From a virus, in IMG/VR virus record IMGVR_UViG_3300028025_000793, positions 1-39,572 of that record: a stretch of DNA of 39,572 nucleotides; one strand, 5' to 3'. Each line of letters begins with the position of its first letter. The first letter of the stretch is position 1. Both the position numbers and the translations under genes were made by a program. The notes below the pieces were generated by a model. The model was not told the DNA's origin. It did no database searches and saw only the letters and a program-made list of their open reading frames with translations. Shown piece after piece: positions 8,128 through 14,639 of this stretch.

Positions 8128-8346
8128 ATGAGCGCACTAGATTGGGCGGCATTAGCCGTCAGTATTATTACTATTTTAGGTGGTTTTGTAGCCGCAATAA
8201 GATGGCTTGTAAAACACTATCTTGCTGAACTTAAACCCAATGGTGGAACCAGTTTGCGTGACGAGCAAAATAGGCAAGGTGACACTATTAAGCGTTTGGA
8301 GAATCGCATTGATGAAATTTATAGTCTCTTGCTTAATCGCCCTTAG
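8128..8346 (+). CDS. Membrane protein with cytoplasmic/extracellular coiled coil (lysis cassette)
   Basis: A 72-residue protein with one N-terminal transmembrane helix ('WAALAVSIITILGGFVAAI', residues about 5-24). A polar linker with 'GGTSLRDEQNRQGD' and an amphipathic C-terminal helix ('IKRLENRIDEIYSLLL') follow. Its 3' end is overlapped for 35 bases by the lipoprotein gene at 8312 in another frame. One helix plus coiled coil, followed by a small embedded lipoprotein, is the arrangement of Rz/Rz1 spanins; similar single-span proteins are also common next to actinophage lysins and called holin-like. No ribosome site precedes the ATG. Role in lysis inferred from position. Confidence 0.55.
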   Translation: MSALDWAALAVSIITILGGFVAAIRWLVKHYLAELKPNGGTSLRDEQNRQGDTIKRLENRIDEIYSLLLNRP

Positions 8347-8497
8347 CCTTACGGGTTGCGGTTATCAGGGGTGGGTTCGTTATCCGTGTCAAGAATATGA
8401 AAACTGGACTAATGAAGAATGTAAACCGCCTAGATGTGAAGCGTTGGGCCAATGCACAAAAGACTTACTTCCTGAAGTGGAGACTCAGAATGGCTAG
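8312..8497 (+). CDS. Small lipoprotein (aquatic-phage type)
   Basis: A 61-residue protein; the ATG at 8312 is chosen because it starts a clear lipoprotein signal 'MKFIVSCLIALSLTGCG' with lipobox LTGC (modified Cys16). The mature part 'YPCQEYENWTNEECKPP' followed by 'RCEALGQCTKDLLPE' is a Cys-rich sequence pattern I recognise from cyanophage and pelagiphage lipoproteins of unknown function. Five further Cys could form disulfides outside the membrane. It begins inside the 3' end of the 8128 gene and ends eight bases into the 8490 gene. Rz1-like outer spanin or superinfection-exclusion lipoprotein are the two main possibilities. Confidence 0.65.
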   Translation: MKFIVSCLIALSLTGCGYQGWVRYPCQEYENWTNEECKPPRCEALGQCTKDLLPEVETQNG

Positions 8498-8777
8498 AAG
8501 AAGATTTACTAATGAAGAATTACACGCTCGCTTAATTGTTACTATTGGAATTGTTTTGGCAATTGTTTTTGCAATATCAGTAAGTAGTATGTTGTATGCG
8601 TTGTTATTTATTACACAGCCAATGGCCCAAGCGCCTAATGACGCGGCTTTTATTGATCTTATTTCTACATTGACAGTGTTTTTAACAGGAACTCTTGCAG
8701 GCATAGTTAGCGCCAATGGACTAAAATCCAAACCCAAACCAGTTCAAGAAGAAGGTACAGATGAGTCAAAGAAATGA
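8490..8777 (+). CDS. Holin-like membrane protein with two transmembrane helices
   Basis: A 95-residue protein. The ATG at 8490 gives 'MARRRFTNEELHARLIV', a basic N-terminus, followed by two membrane segments (about residues 16-42, 'IVTIGIVLAIVFAISVSSML', and 56-76, 'FIDLISTLTVFLTGTLAGIV') and a charged Lys/Glu-rich tail. Size, two helices and charged C-terminus fit a class II holin, and it directly precedes the endolysin, overlapping it by 17 bases. A second holin candidate lies after the endolysin (9273), so which one triggers lysis is unclear. Confidence 0.55.
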   Translation: MARRRFTNEELHARLIVTIGIVLAIVFAISVSSMLYALLFITQPMAQAPNDAAFIDLISTLTVFLTGTLAGIVSANGLKSKPKPVQEEGTDESKK

Positions 8778-9270
8778 TTTTGTAGCCATAGCCAAAGCAG
8801 AGGTTGGCACAATTGAAGGCCCAAAAGAAAACGAAACTAAATATGGTGCTTTTACTAAGGCTAACTTTTTACCGTGGTGCGGAAGTTATGTCATGTGGTG
8901 CGCTGACAAAGTGGCGTTAAAAATACCTAATTGTGTATCTACTGCCGCTGGCGCTTTAGCCTTTCAAAAGAATGGCAGATGGCAAGATGCCGAAACAGCA
9001 ACACCTGAACCAGGGGATATATGTTTCATGGACTTTCCAGGAGATAATGTCAATCGGATTTCTCATGTAGGTATTATTGAAAAAGATAATGGAGACGGCA
9101 CAGTAACCGTTTTAGAAGGAAATACATCTTCTGATAAAAAGGGAGATCAAAGAAATGGCGGAGAAGTTTGCATTAAAGTCCGCGCATACAAGAAGAAAAA
9201 TGGCGGTAAACTCCGCAAGTCTCAGCCCGTAGCAATTGTGGGCTTTGGCAAACCTAAATTCAAGGAGTAA
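8761..9270 (+). CDS. Endolysin, CHAP-domain amidase/peptidase
   Basis: A 169-residue single-domain enzyme. CHAP signature: 'FLPWCGSYVMWCAD' with catalytic Cys40, 'RISHVGIIE' with catalytic His102, and 'VLEGNTS' with the polar third residue near Glu119/Asn121; 'PEPGDICFMDF' lies before the His as usual. CHAP enzymes cut peptide bonds in peptidoglycan (amidase or endopeptidase). A Lys-rich C-terminal stretch (residues about 142-155) may help bind the wall. No signal peptide, so export needs a holin. Flanked on both sides by holin-like genes. Confidence 0.85.
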   Translation: MSQRNDFVAIAKAEVGTIEGPKENETKYGAFTKANFLPWCGSYVMWCADKVALKIPNCVSTAAGALAFQKNGRWQDAETATPEPGDICFMDFPGDNVNRISHVGIIEKDNGDGTVTVLEGNTSSDKKGDQRNGGEVCIKVRAYKKKNGGKLRKSQPVAIVGFGKPKFKE

Positions 9271-9272
9271 AA

Positions 9273-9539
9273 ATGAACTCAAAACACAAAGCAATTTTAG
9301 AATCCTATGGTCGCTCATTTGTTGTAGCCGCTATTGCCGCTTATTCATCAGGGGCAGTTGAACTAGAGGCTATTGTTATTGCAGGATTAGCGGCAATCGT
9401 TGGCCCTGCCATACGAGCAATCAATCCTAATGACCCTGCGTTTGGGCGTATTGCAGACTCAATTACGCTTGAATTAAACAAATTGGCTAAGGCTGATAAA
9501 AAGAAAACAGTAAAGAAGGCAACAAAGAAAAAAGCATAA
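9273..9539 (+). CDS. Holin-like membrane protein with Lys-rich tail
   Basis: An 88-residue protein with a ribosome site (AAGGAG) two codons upstream of ATG. Two hydrophobic segments (about residues 15-28 and 31-48, 'AIVIAGLAAIVGPAIRAI') are followed by 'NPNDPAFGRIADSITLELN' and a strongly basic tail 'KKKTVKKATKKKA'. Hydrophobic helix, 'INPND.AFG' turn and Lys/Ala tail is the usual design of holins next to actinophage endolysins. Last gene of the lysis block, followed by a terminator at 9567. Confidence 0.65.
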   Translation: MNSKHKAILESYGRSFVVAAIAAYSSGAVELEAIVIAGLAAIVGPAIRAINPNDPAFGRIADSITLELNKLAKADKKKTVKKATKKKA

Positions 9540-9566
9540 ATTCTTGCCTCTCTAAATAAAACACCT

Positions 9567-9592
9567 GAGCATGTGTCTAAAATGCTCTTTTT
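9567..9592 (+). terminator. Rho-independent terminator after lysis cassette
   Basis: GAGCAT (9567-9572) pairs with ATGCTC (9582-9587) across a nine-base loop and is followed by TTTTT (9588-9592). It ends the late transcript just before the early-region promoter. Confidence 0.7.
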
Positions 9593-9599
9593 ACATTTT

Positions 9600-9635
9600 A
9601 TGATGTAATCTTATGCTTGAGGCTAGGAGGCAATT
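9600..9635 (+). promoter_or_regulatory. Candidate early promoter with TGTAATCTT motif
   Basis: The motif TGTAATCTT (9604-9612) lies about 25 bases upstream of the ATG at 9636 and recurs in front of the gene at 16552; a related CAATCT lies before 11565. The hexamer TAATCT (9606-9611) is taken as the -10; no good -35 is visible, partly because the terminator occupies that space. AGGAGG precedes the ATG. Confidence 0.4.
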
Positions 9636-9875
9636 ATGGGTTTATCAGATCGTTTAAGTGAAATGACAAAGTTACAAAGGCCTAGAGGCTTTTGTGCTTA
9701 TCAAGGACTCTATGAATCACTCCCAAAAGAAGAACAAAAAGCATTAGATGAAGCAATAAACAAAGGCTACCCGCGTAGTTTGATCATAAGAGCGCTCAGA
9801 GCAGAAGGTTACAAATGCAGTTCAGATACTATGCGAGCGCATTTCAAAGGTGAATGTGCATGCCCGAAAATTTAG
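9636..9875 (+). CDS. Small HTH-like protein, first early gene
   Basis: A 79-residue protein with a strong ribosome site. The second half, 'INKGYPRSLIIRALRAEGY' then 'CSSDTMRAHFKGECACP', has the look of a helix-turn-helix: helix, turn at 'EGYKCS' and recognition helix 'DTMRAHFKG'. It ends in a Cys pair. Short proteins ending 'STVRRHRRG.C.C' are common in actinophage early regions and are usually called DNA-binding. Being first behind an early promoter, a regulatory role is plausible. Overlaps the next gene by 16 bases. Confidence 0.55.
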   Translation: MGLSDRLSEMTKLQRPRGFCAYQGLYESLPKEEQKALDEAINKGYPRSLIIRALRAEGYKCSSDTMRAHFKGECACPKI

Positions 9876-10111
9876 ACAAAATTCTTGCTGAACGCTTAGA
9901 ACAATACGGTGAAGCGGTAGTTGAGTTCACGGCTATTGGGCGCATTTGGGGCGCGTTGTTAAAAATTGAAGATATACCGCCGCATGAAGTGGCTCTAATG
10001 ATGGACTCATTAAAGACGGTACGGTGTTTTGCCAACCCAACTTATTTAGACTCATGGATAGACAAACAGGGTTATACCCAACACGGTATGGAGATAGCCA
10101 ATGAGTCTTAA
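9860..10111 (+). CDS. DUF6378-family protein
   Basis: An 83-residue protein. The ATG at 9860 is preferred over that at 9854 because AAAGG lies eight bases upstream. The sequence follows the DUF6378 pattern closely: 'ILAERLEQYGE', 'IGRIWGALLKIEDIPPHEVALMM' (in two parts), 'DSLKTVRCFANPTYLDSWID', 'QGYTQHGMEIA'. This family is all-helical, common in phages of many hosts and of unknown function; a link to nucleotide pyrophosphatase-like folds has been suspected but is not shown. No membrane or signal segment. Confidence 0.75.
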   Translation: MPENLDKILAERLEQYGEAVVEFTAIGRIWGALLKIEDIPPHEVALMMDSLKTVRCFANPTYLDSWIDKQGYTQHGMEIANES

Positions 10112-11135
10112 AAATCAATTTGATGAAATGCCTGAAGATATTGAGTCAGATGATGTAAAAGAATTACGCCAGGCAATGCTTAGATTACAAAAACAACTTA
10201 AACAATCTAAAGAGCGTAATGAAGATTTAGTTTTTGCTACAAGGCAAGCGGCTTATGATGCCATGCTGACATTTGGAAAAATTACACCTGTTCCTGAAAT
10301 TAAATTTGATAAGCGTAAAATCAAAAGTGAAGTAGCCCTATGGCACATGACAGATTGGCAAGGTGCAAAACGCACTGTAAGTTACAACTCAGAGATTATG
10401 AGAGATCGCGTTTTAGAGTTTGCTAAGAAGGCTGTTGCTATTACAGAAATTCAACGAGCAGATCACCCTGTAAAAGAAGTCACTATTGCTTTTGGTGGGG
10501 ATATGGTTGAAGGTTTGTTTAACTTTCCTACCCAAGCATTTGAAATTGATGCAACGCTTTTTGAACAGTATGTAAATGTTTCTCGTTTGATTGTTGATGT
10601 GGTGCGTTTTGCACTGGCAAATTACGAAAAAGTTACAGTAGTGCCTGAGTGGGGAAACCACGGGCGCATAGGATCAAAGCGCGACAATGTTCCGCGCTCA
10701 GATAATTTTGATCGCATGTGTTATGAATTGTCAAAACAATTATTGGCTGGAGAAAAACGCCTGACCTGGCAAGATTGCCCTGAAGATATACAGCGCATTG
10801 AAATTGGTAACTACCGCGCCCTGCTTATTCACGGTGATGAGGTAGGCCGAAACGGTTTTGCTTCTCCTGGTGCAATTGTGCAACACGCAAATAAATGGAG
10901 ATCAGGTTCTTATCCGTGGGAATTTAGAGATGTTTATATTGGTCACTATCACACACACGCAGAGTGGAGCATGGCTAATGGATTGGGTGCGGTGTATCAA
11001 ACAGGTTCTACTGAATCAGATAACCGCTACGCAGGTGTAATGCTTGCCGCTAGTGCTACGCCATCACAGCGTTTGCATTTTATTGATCCCGTAAAAGGTC
11101 GCGTTACCGCCGCTTACAAGGTTTGGTTGGATTAA
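10101..11135 (+). CDS. Calcineurin-like metallophosphoesterase
   Basis: A 344-residue protein. An N-terminal coiled-coil region (about residues 10-50) is followed by a metallophosphoesterase domain with motifs in order: 'TDWQ' (Asp85, with Gln in place of the usual His), 'GGDMVEG' (Asp134), 'GNHGR' (Asn186/His187), 'LIHGDE' (His244) and 'GHYHTH' (His282/His284). Phage members of this superfamily usually act as DNA exonucleases or phosphodiesterases of the SbcD/Mre11 type. No SbcC partner is present. Overlaps the preceding gene by 11 bases; its 3' end is overlapped by a minus-strand gene. Confidence 0.8.
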   Translation: MSLKNQFDEMPEDIESDDVKELRQAMLRLQKQLKQSKERNEDLVFATRQAAYDAMLTFGKITPVPEIKFDKRKIKSEVALWHMTDWQGAKRTVSYNSEIMRDRVLEFAKKAVAITEIQRADHPVKEVTIAFGGDMVEGLFNFPTQAFEIDATLFEQYVNVSRLIVDVVRFALANYEKVTVVPEWGNHGRIGSKRDNVPRSDNFDRMCYELSKQLLAGEKRLTWQDCPEDIQRIEIGNYRALLIHGDEVGRNGFASPGAIVQHANKWRSGSYPWEFRDVYIGHYHTHAEWSMANGLGAVYQTGSTESDNRYAGVMLAASATPSQRLHFIDPVKGRVTAAYKVWLD

Positions 11136-11217
11136 AAAAACTCTCTAGGGCCGCATCAACAGCATCATCTACGGTGCGAGCGTGTTCTTTAGAGCAGTTT
11201 CCACATTCTTTGCACAT
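11104..11217 (-). CDS. Tiny Cys-rich protein, minus strand
   Basis: A 37-residue frame starting at an ATG that overlaps the stop of the minus-strand gene upstream (TAATG). It begins 'MCKECGNCSKEHARTVDDA' and ends in basic 'KPCKRR'; CxxCxxC plus His could bind zinc. Its last 32 bases overlap the 3' end of the phosphoesterase gene on the other strand. Translational coupling and the Cys spacing argue that it is real; the small size keeps confidence low. Confidence 0.4.
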   Translation of the reverse strand: MCKECGNCSKEHARTVDDAVDAALESFFNPTKPCKRR

Positions 11218-11441
11218 TACTCATCTTCATCTTCATTGTCATAAATAAATGGATCTATGTCTCTAATATCCATGTTCATTTGTTTGCAATGAATAAGAGT
11301 GTTGGCAAATAACTCAAGAGCGCGATTGGCCAAATCATTCATTTGATCAGGGTATAGAGCCTCATGTTCAACTTCTACCCATAATTGGTGCAGGGCAAGA
11401 ACAATTCTGCCTTTAGGGTGCGGATCAGGGTTTTGTGCCAT
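11217..11441 (-). CDS. Small acidic protein, minus strand
   Basis: A 74-residue protein from the ATG at 11441 (an upstream GTG at 11471 would add 10 residues rich in Trp and Arg and looks less likely). It is mostly helical: 'GRIVLALHQLWVEVEHEAL', 'MNDLANRALELFANTLIH', ending in a very acidic tail 'DNEDEDE'. No known domain recognised. Together with 11104-11217 it forms a two-gene unit transcribed against the surrounding early genes, divergent from the gene at 11565, with an inverted repeat in between. A regulator or small inhibitor is possible. Confidence 0.55.
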   Translation of the reverse strand: MAQNPDPHPKGRIVLALHQLWVEVEHEALYPDQMNDLANRALELFANTLIHCKQMNMDIRDIDPFIYDNEDEDE

Positions 11442-11481
11442 GCCCCTAGTATGCCACCACCGCCACGCCACGCCGATAAAT

Positions 11482-11564
11482 TACAAGGTTCTTGTATTTG
11501 TCAGCCTCATAGTGTTCAATCTGCCTTACACGGGCTAGTTAGCCCCAAACCGAAAGGCTAGGCA
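11482..11564. promoter_or_regulatory. Divergent promoter region with 15-bp inverted repeat and leader hairpin
   Basis: TACAAG (11482-11487), a 3-base centre and CTTGTA (11491-11496) form a perfect dyad, a possible operator. Rightward, CAATCT (11517-11522) is a -10 candidate with TTGTAT (11492-11497) as a distant -35 inside the dyad. The leader then contains GGGCTA-GT-TAGCCC (11532-11545) followed by CCAAACCGAAAGG; a very similar leader precedes 16552. AAAGG lies seven bases before the ATG at 11565. Confidence 0.4.
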
Positions 11565-11759
11565 ATGGCTACAAAACTGATAGACGCAACAACAGGGCTG
11601 GAAATTACAGGTCAAATTAAGATGGTTTTTGTTTGCGACATGTGTAACAACACAGCCGATTTTTACCACGGCATGACTACCTTCACAAAAACTGTTGGCA
11701 CAACAATTACAAATGAAAGTTACTGCTCAGAGATTTGTGCAAGAAAGGCGGTTGCATAA
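11565..11759 (+). CDS. Small zinc-binding-like protein
   Basis: A 64-residue protein. A beta-strand start ('KLIDATTGLEITGQI') leads to 'FVCDMCNNTADFYHGM' and, near the end, 'YCSEICARKAV'. Two CxxC/CxxxC pairs about 30 residues apart suggest a treble-clef or zinc-ribbon fold. First gene behind the divergent promoter and overlapping the start of the ERF-like gene by one base. Function unknown; a small nucleic-acid- or protein-binding factor is likely. Confidence 0.6.
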   Translation: MATKLIDATTGLEITGQIKMVFVCDMCNNTADFYHGMTTFTKTVGTTITNESYCSEICARKAVA

Positions 11760-12349
11760 TGGCAAGTTACAAAGGCCCATTAGATTACATTGATGTGGCA
11801 ACACGCATTATTGAGTTTAGAGAAAAGTACCCAACGGGTTCATTGCAATCATGGAAAGACCCGTATGTAATTGAAGTAAAAATGCCTGACGGTAATTTTA
11901 AAAGTTACATGGTTTACAGCGCCGCGGCATATCGTTCACCTGATGACAAACTACCAGGCGTAGGTTGGGCATACGAGCCAATCCCAGGGCCAACCAACTT
12001 TACCCGTGACTCCGAATTACAAAATGCGGAAACTGCCGCATGGGGTCGCGCAATGGTTGCCGCTCTTGCTGTTGATACAAAAAAGGGAATTGCATCTTCT
12101 GAAGAAGTGCGCAACCGTCAAACAAAAACAACTGACGCACCACAAGCAAAAGCACCTGCCGCAAAGCGTGAGTACACAGAAGAAGAAAAAGCCAGTGCAT
12201 TTGCTGTATTTAGTTTGGTTGAAACACAATCAGATGTTGAAGAATTAAAAGCCGCATGGCAACTTAATTTAGATTTGCTTGATGTGTTTGTTGAAGGCGC
12301 AACTTTGCGTGATCACATTTTGGCGCGTAAGGCGGTTCTTAATGGATAA
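11759..12349 (+). CDS. ERF/Sak-like ssDNA-annealing or ssDNA-binding protein
   Basis: A 196-residue protein starting at the ATG that overlaps the previous stop. Features: 'YIDVATRIIEFREKYP' N-terminal helix, 'YMVYSAAAYRSPDD' and 'GVGWAYEPIPGPTNFTRDSE', then 'LQNAETAAWGRAMVAALAV' and 'GIASSEEVRNRQ', and a separate C-terminal helical segment (about 135-196) after an Ala/Pro/Lys linker. The order of a beta sheet followed by an '(S/N)AET.AWGRA..AL' helix parallels the 'TYARRY.L' helix of ERF-type annealing proteins, and actinophage homologs are often called ssDNA-binding. I therefore place it in that group with moderate confidence. Role: recombination with the exonuclease at 13968. Confidence 0.55.
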   Translation: MASYKGPLDYIDVATRIIEFREKYPTGSLQSWKDPYVIEVKMPDGNFKSYMVYSAAAYRSPDDKLPGVGWAYEPIPGPTNFTRDSELQNAETAAWGRAMVAALAVDTKKGIASSEEVRNRQTKTTDAPQAKAPAAKREYTEEEKASAFAVFSLVETQSDVEELKAAWQLNLDLLDVFVEGATLRDHILARKAVLNG

Positions 12350-12647
12350 CAGCGTAATCATTGCAAACAATGCTCAACGCACATCAAGAGCGGCGGCTGA
12401 AAAAGTTTTGCCTAAAACTGGATCATTAAAACGCAGAGTCTATGAATACATTTTATACCAGGGCTTGCGTGGCGCTACTGATCAGGAGATAGAGAAAACA
12501 TTACAGATAGATGGCAATACCGTACGCCCTACCCGTATTAGCCTTGTGCGTGACGGATACCTTATTGACACAGGCACAACAAGAAAAAACCAACACAACA
12601 ATGAGTGCATAGTATGGCGCGCAGTAGAGGAAGGAATGATGCTATGA
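12342..12647 (+). CDS. Winged-helix DNA-binding protein
   Basis: A 101-residue protein from the ATG at 12342, overlapping the upstream stop by eight bases. The core reads 'VLPKTGSLKRRVYEYILYQG', 'GATDQEIEKTLQIDGNTVRP' and 'RISLVRDGYLIDTG', the helix-helix-recognition helix-wing pattern of a winged HTH (MarR/LexA-like arrangement, about residues 25-82). Similar proteins are frequent in actinophage replication/recombination operons, where they may regulate transcription or assist replication initiation. No catalytic motif. Confidence 0.65.
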   Translation: MDNSVIIANNAQRTSRAAAEKVLPKTGSLKRRVYEYILYQGLRGATDQEIEKTLQIDGNTVRPTRISLVRDGYLIDTGTTRKNQHNNECIVWRAVEEGMML

Positions 12648-12904
12648 GTAACAAAGATAAAAAGTTTCAACCTGATGCAGGTTTTGTTGTAGCCGTTCAC
12701 CAAAACATTTTAGGAATCAGAGCAGTGGCATCAGCCCTAGATATATTTCCTGAAACACTGGCAGAGGCTATGGCGCACATGGGTTTTCAATTTATACCTG
12801 ACCCATTTAATCTTTCATCTGATGCAGGCAAGGTAATTGCATTGCAAAATAAAAGAGAAAATTCAAACATGAGCCTAGTAGGAAATGATCAAGATGATGA
12901 ATGA
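12644..12904 (+). CDS. Hypothetical helical early protein
   Basis: An 86-residue protein in ATGA overlap with the preceding gene. The first half, 'FVVAVHQNILGIRAVASALD' and 'IFPETLAEAMAHMGFQFIPD', looks like a short helical bundle, possibly a degenerate helix-turn-helix; the last 25 residues are polar and acidic ('VGNDQDDE'). No family recognised. Its place between a winged-helix protein and a coiled-coil protein in the recombination operon is the only clue. Confidence 0.5.
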   Translation: MSNKDKKFQPDAGFVVAVHQNILGIRAVASALDIFPETLAEAMAHMGFQFIPDPFNLSSDAGKVIALQNKRENSNMSLVGNDQDDE

Positions 12905-13265
12905 GATTATTACGCCTGCAATGGTGGAGCAAAAATTACGCGGGTTATCAAAAGAAGTAGATGATGCGCATAAAATTTTAGTAGAGGTTGAAACGATTTA
13001 CCACAGCGTCAAGGCAGATTATGAAATTGCTATGGCTAAATCGCGGATAACTTTATCTACAAAATCTTCACCTACTGGAAAGAATTACACAGTAGGAGAA
13101 AGAGAAGATTTGGCTCTTGTACAAAATGAAGAATTGCACAAAGATCTTGCAATTATTCAAGCCAAAGTTTTAGCATCTAGGGCTAATACAAACAGATTAA
13201 AAATGCAGGTAGATATTGCTAGATCAGTTGGCACATCAGTGCGCACCAGTATGGATCTAACATGA
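12894..13265 (+). CDS. Coiled-coil early protein (recombination-operon type)
   Basis: A 123-residue protein; the ATG at 12894 is preferred (AGGA ten bases upstream), with 12885 and 12897 as alternatives. Nearly all of it is predicted long helix: 'EQKLRGLSKEVDDAHKILVE', 'YHSVKADYEIAMAK', and 'ILASRANTNRLKMQVDIARS' type segments. The closing 'LKMQVDIARSVGTSVRTSM' resembles small proteins in actinophage genomes that accompany SSB/recombinase genes. Probable role as a partner of the recombination machinery; not established. Confidence 0.55.
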   Translation: MMNEIITPAMVEQKLRGLSKEVDDAHKILVEVETIYHSVKADYEIAMAKSRITLSTKSSPTGKNYTVGEREDLALVQNEELHKDLAIIQAKVLASRANTNRLKMQVDIARSVGTSVRTSMDLT

Positions 13266-13438
13266 CTTTATTTTTTACCGCATTAGCCCTGGGAATGATC
13301 ATTGGTTATTGGGCATACCCGCTAAACATGGCTTTTAAGTTAATGAAAATTAACAAAAAGTTAGTGGCATTAGAAATTGAACATATGAAAATTATGGAAG
13401 ATTTAAATGGACAACAATGGAATGAGGACAAACTATGA
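13262..13438 (+). CDS. Small single-span membrane protein
   Basis: A 58-residue protein between ATGA junctions on both sides, so translationally coupled. The N-terminus is a membrane segment ('LFFTALALGMIIGYWAYPL', residues 3-21), followed by an amphipathic basic/acidic helix ('KLMKINKKLVALEIEHMKIM'). Orientation is probably N-outside with a cytoplasmic coiled coil. It lies directly before a gene for an exported protein, which hints at a joint envelope function. Family not recognised. Confidence 0.6.
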   Translation: MTLFFTALALGMIIGYWAYPLNMAFKLMKINKKLVALEIEHMKIMEDLNGQQWNEDKL

Positions 13439-13971
13439 AAAAACTAATTATTATTTTAATAGCGCTGATAAATATTACACCCGCTGTTGCAGATCAAGGC
13501 GGTTGGGTTAAGGTCAATTCCGATAACCAGGTAGTAAGCGGCACAATTGTTTGCACACCTGATGTATGCGGAGACGCAAATAGCCCTTATTCAAAAGGCA
13601 CACTTTCTGCGGGTGAAAGATATGTACAAATTACAAAGGCTGACACAACAGGCAATGTTGCAGGCCCAAATGTTGTAGCACCCACTGCCCCAAATGAGGT
13701 TGTTGTAGGGCGCATAGATCCTGTAACAGAAGTTATGACGGTAACAAGAACAACAGAGGAACCTTTTGCCCCTGGCGTTACCGTTGTGCGAGAATCAGAG
13801 ACAAAGTTCGCTAAAAATGAACCAGTTATTATTACAAATTACAAAGAACTGGTATTAAAAATACAAAGCGTTGAAATTTTGCGTGAGAACGAAAGATTTA
13901 TTGAATGGATTAAGATAATTAGAAAGATATTAGAAAAGTTATATCCTGATTTTGTTTGGCCAACAGAATGA
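13435..13971 (+). CDS. Exported protein of unknown function
   Basis: A 178-residue protein with a clear Sec signal peptide: 'MKKLIIILIALINITPAVADQ', cleavage likely after 'AVA' (about residue 19). The mature part starts 'GGWVKVNSDNQVVSGTIVC' and has one Cys pair (in 'IVCTPDVCGD') that could form a disulfide. It continues with a Val/Thr/Pro-rich beta region and ends in a basic helical tail ('EWIKIIRKILEKLYPDF'). An exported product from a DNA-metabolism operon is unusual; superinfection exclusion or cell-surface modification are possible, none shown. Confidence 0.65.
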   Translation: MKKLIIILIALINITPAVADQGGWVKVNSDNQVVSGTIVCTPDVCGDANSPYSKGTLSAGERYVQITKADTTGNVAGPNVVAPTAPNEVVVGRIDPVTEVMTVTRTTEEPFAPGVTVVRESETKFAKNEPVIITNYKELVLKIQSVEILRENERFIEWIKIIRKILEKLYPDFVWPTE

Positions 13972-14639
13972 TTGACCTACAAAACATGGTTGCAAAAACT
14001 TTAGTAGCCAATGACAATGCCAGGGCTAGATCTAAACAGGTAGAAGTTGGCCCGTCATCTGTTGGTGGTTGCCACCGTAGGCTTTGGCATGATTTAGCCA
14101 TGACAGAGCCAACAAATGATGGTGACAAATTAGGAGCAATTCTAGGAACCTTTATTCATACAGGGCTAGAAGAAGCCATAAGGCGTGAAGATCCTTTTGG
14201 TGTGCAATATGAACTAGAAATATCTGTTGAATATAAAGGTATGCCTGGACATGTAGATTGCTATGACAAAATCAACCAAACCGTCATTGATTGGAAAACC
14301 AATAAAAAAGGTGGCGCTCGCTATTTTGGCAAAAACAATAGGCAACAAATTTGGCAAATACATTTGTATGGGTATTTGCTAACTAAAAACGGATACACAG
14401 TAAAAGATGTTGCGCTGGTTGGAATACCGCGTGATGGCAAAATGAAAGACATTATGGTTCACACAGAACCTTATGATGAGGCTATTGCATTAGATGCTTT
14501 GGCGCATTTAGATATGACAAGGCAAATGGTGATTGACAATTTAAAACCTTCTCCTGAAAAACCATTGGCTTTTTGTGCAGATTTTTGCCCTTACTACGAT
14601 CCGACAGGAGAACAAGGTTGTCCGAGTATCAAAAAATAA
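13968..14639 (+). CDS. Fe-S PD-(D/E)XK exonuclease, Cas4/RecB-like
   Basis: A 223-residue nuclease from the ATGA overlap start at 13968. RecB-type active site: 'GHVDCYD' (Asp97) and 'VIDWKTNK' (Asp108, Lys110), followed by a 'QIWQIHLYGYLL' helix like motif Q of this family. Four Cys (Cys35 in 'GGCHRRLW', Cys203, Cys207 and Cys218 in 'CADFCPYYDPTGEQGCP') are spaced as in Cas4/AddB-type nucleases that hold a 4Fe-4S cluster. Probable 5'-3' exonuclease that makes single-stranded ends for the annealing protein encoded at 11759. No CRISPR genes are nearby, so adaptation is not implied. Confidence 0.8.
   Translation: MIDLQNMVAKTLVANDNARARSKQVEVGPSSVGGCHRRLWHDLAMTEPTNDGDKLGAILGTFIHTGLEEAIRREDPFGVQYELEISVEYKGMPGHVDCYDKINQTVIDWKTNKKGGARYFGKNNRQQIWQIHLYGYLLTKNGYTVKDVALVGIPRDGKMKDIMVHTEPYDEAIALDALAHLDMTRQMVIDNLKPSPEKPLAFCADFCPYYDPTGEQGCPSIKK

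Noticed and set aside
8222-8311. Extended N-terminus for the small lipoprotein
   Set aside because: The upstream part has no ribosome site and would bury the lipoprotein signal; start at 8312 gives a proper lipobox protein.
13968-14639. Cas4-like nuclease as evidence for a CRISPR system
   Set aside because: No repeat-spacer array or other cas genes are present; the nuclease fits the phage recombination module.
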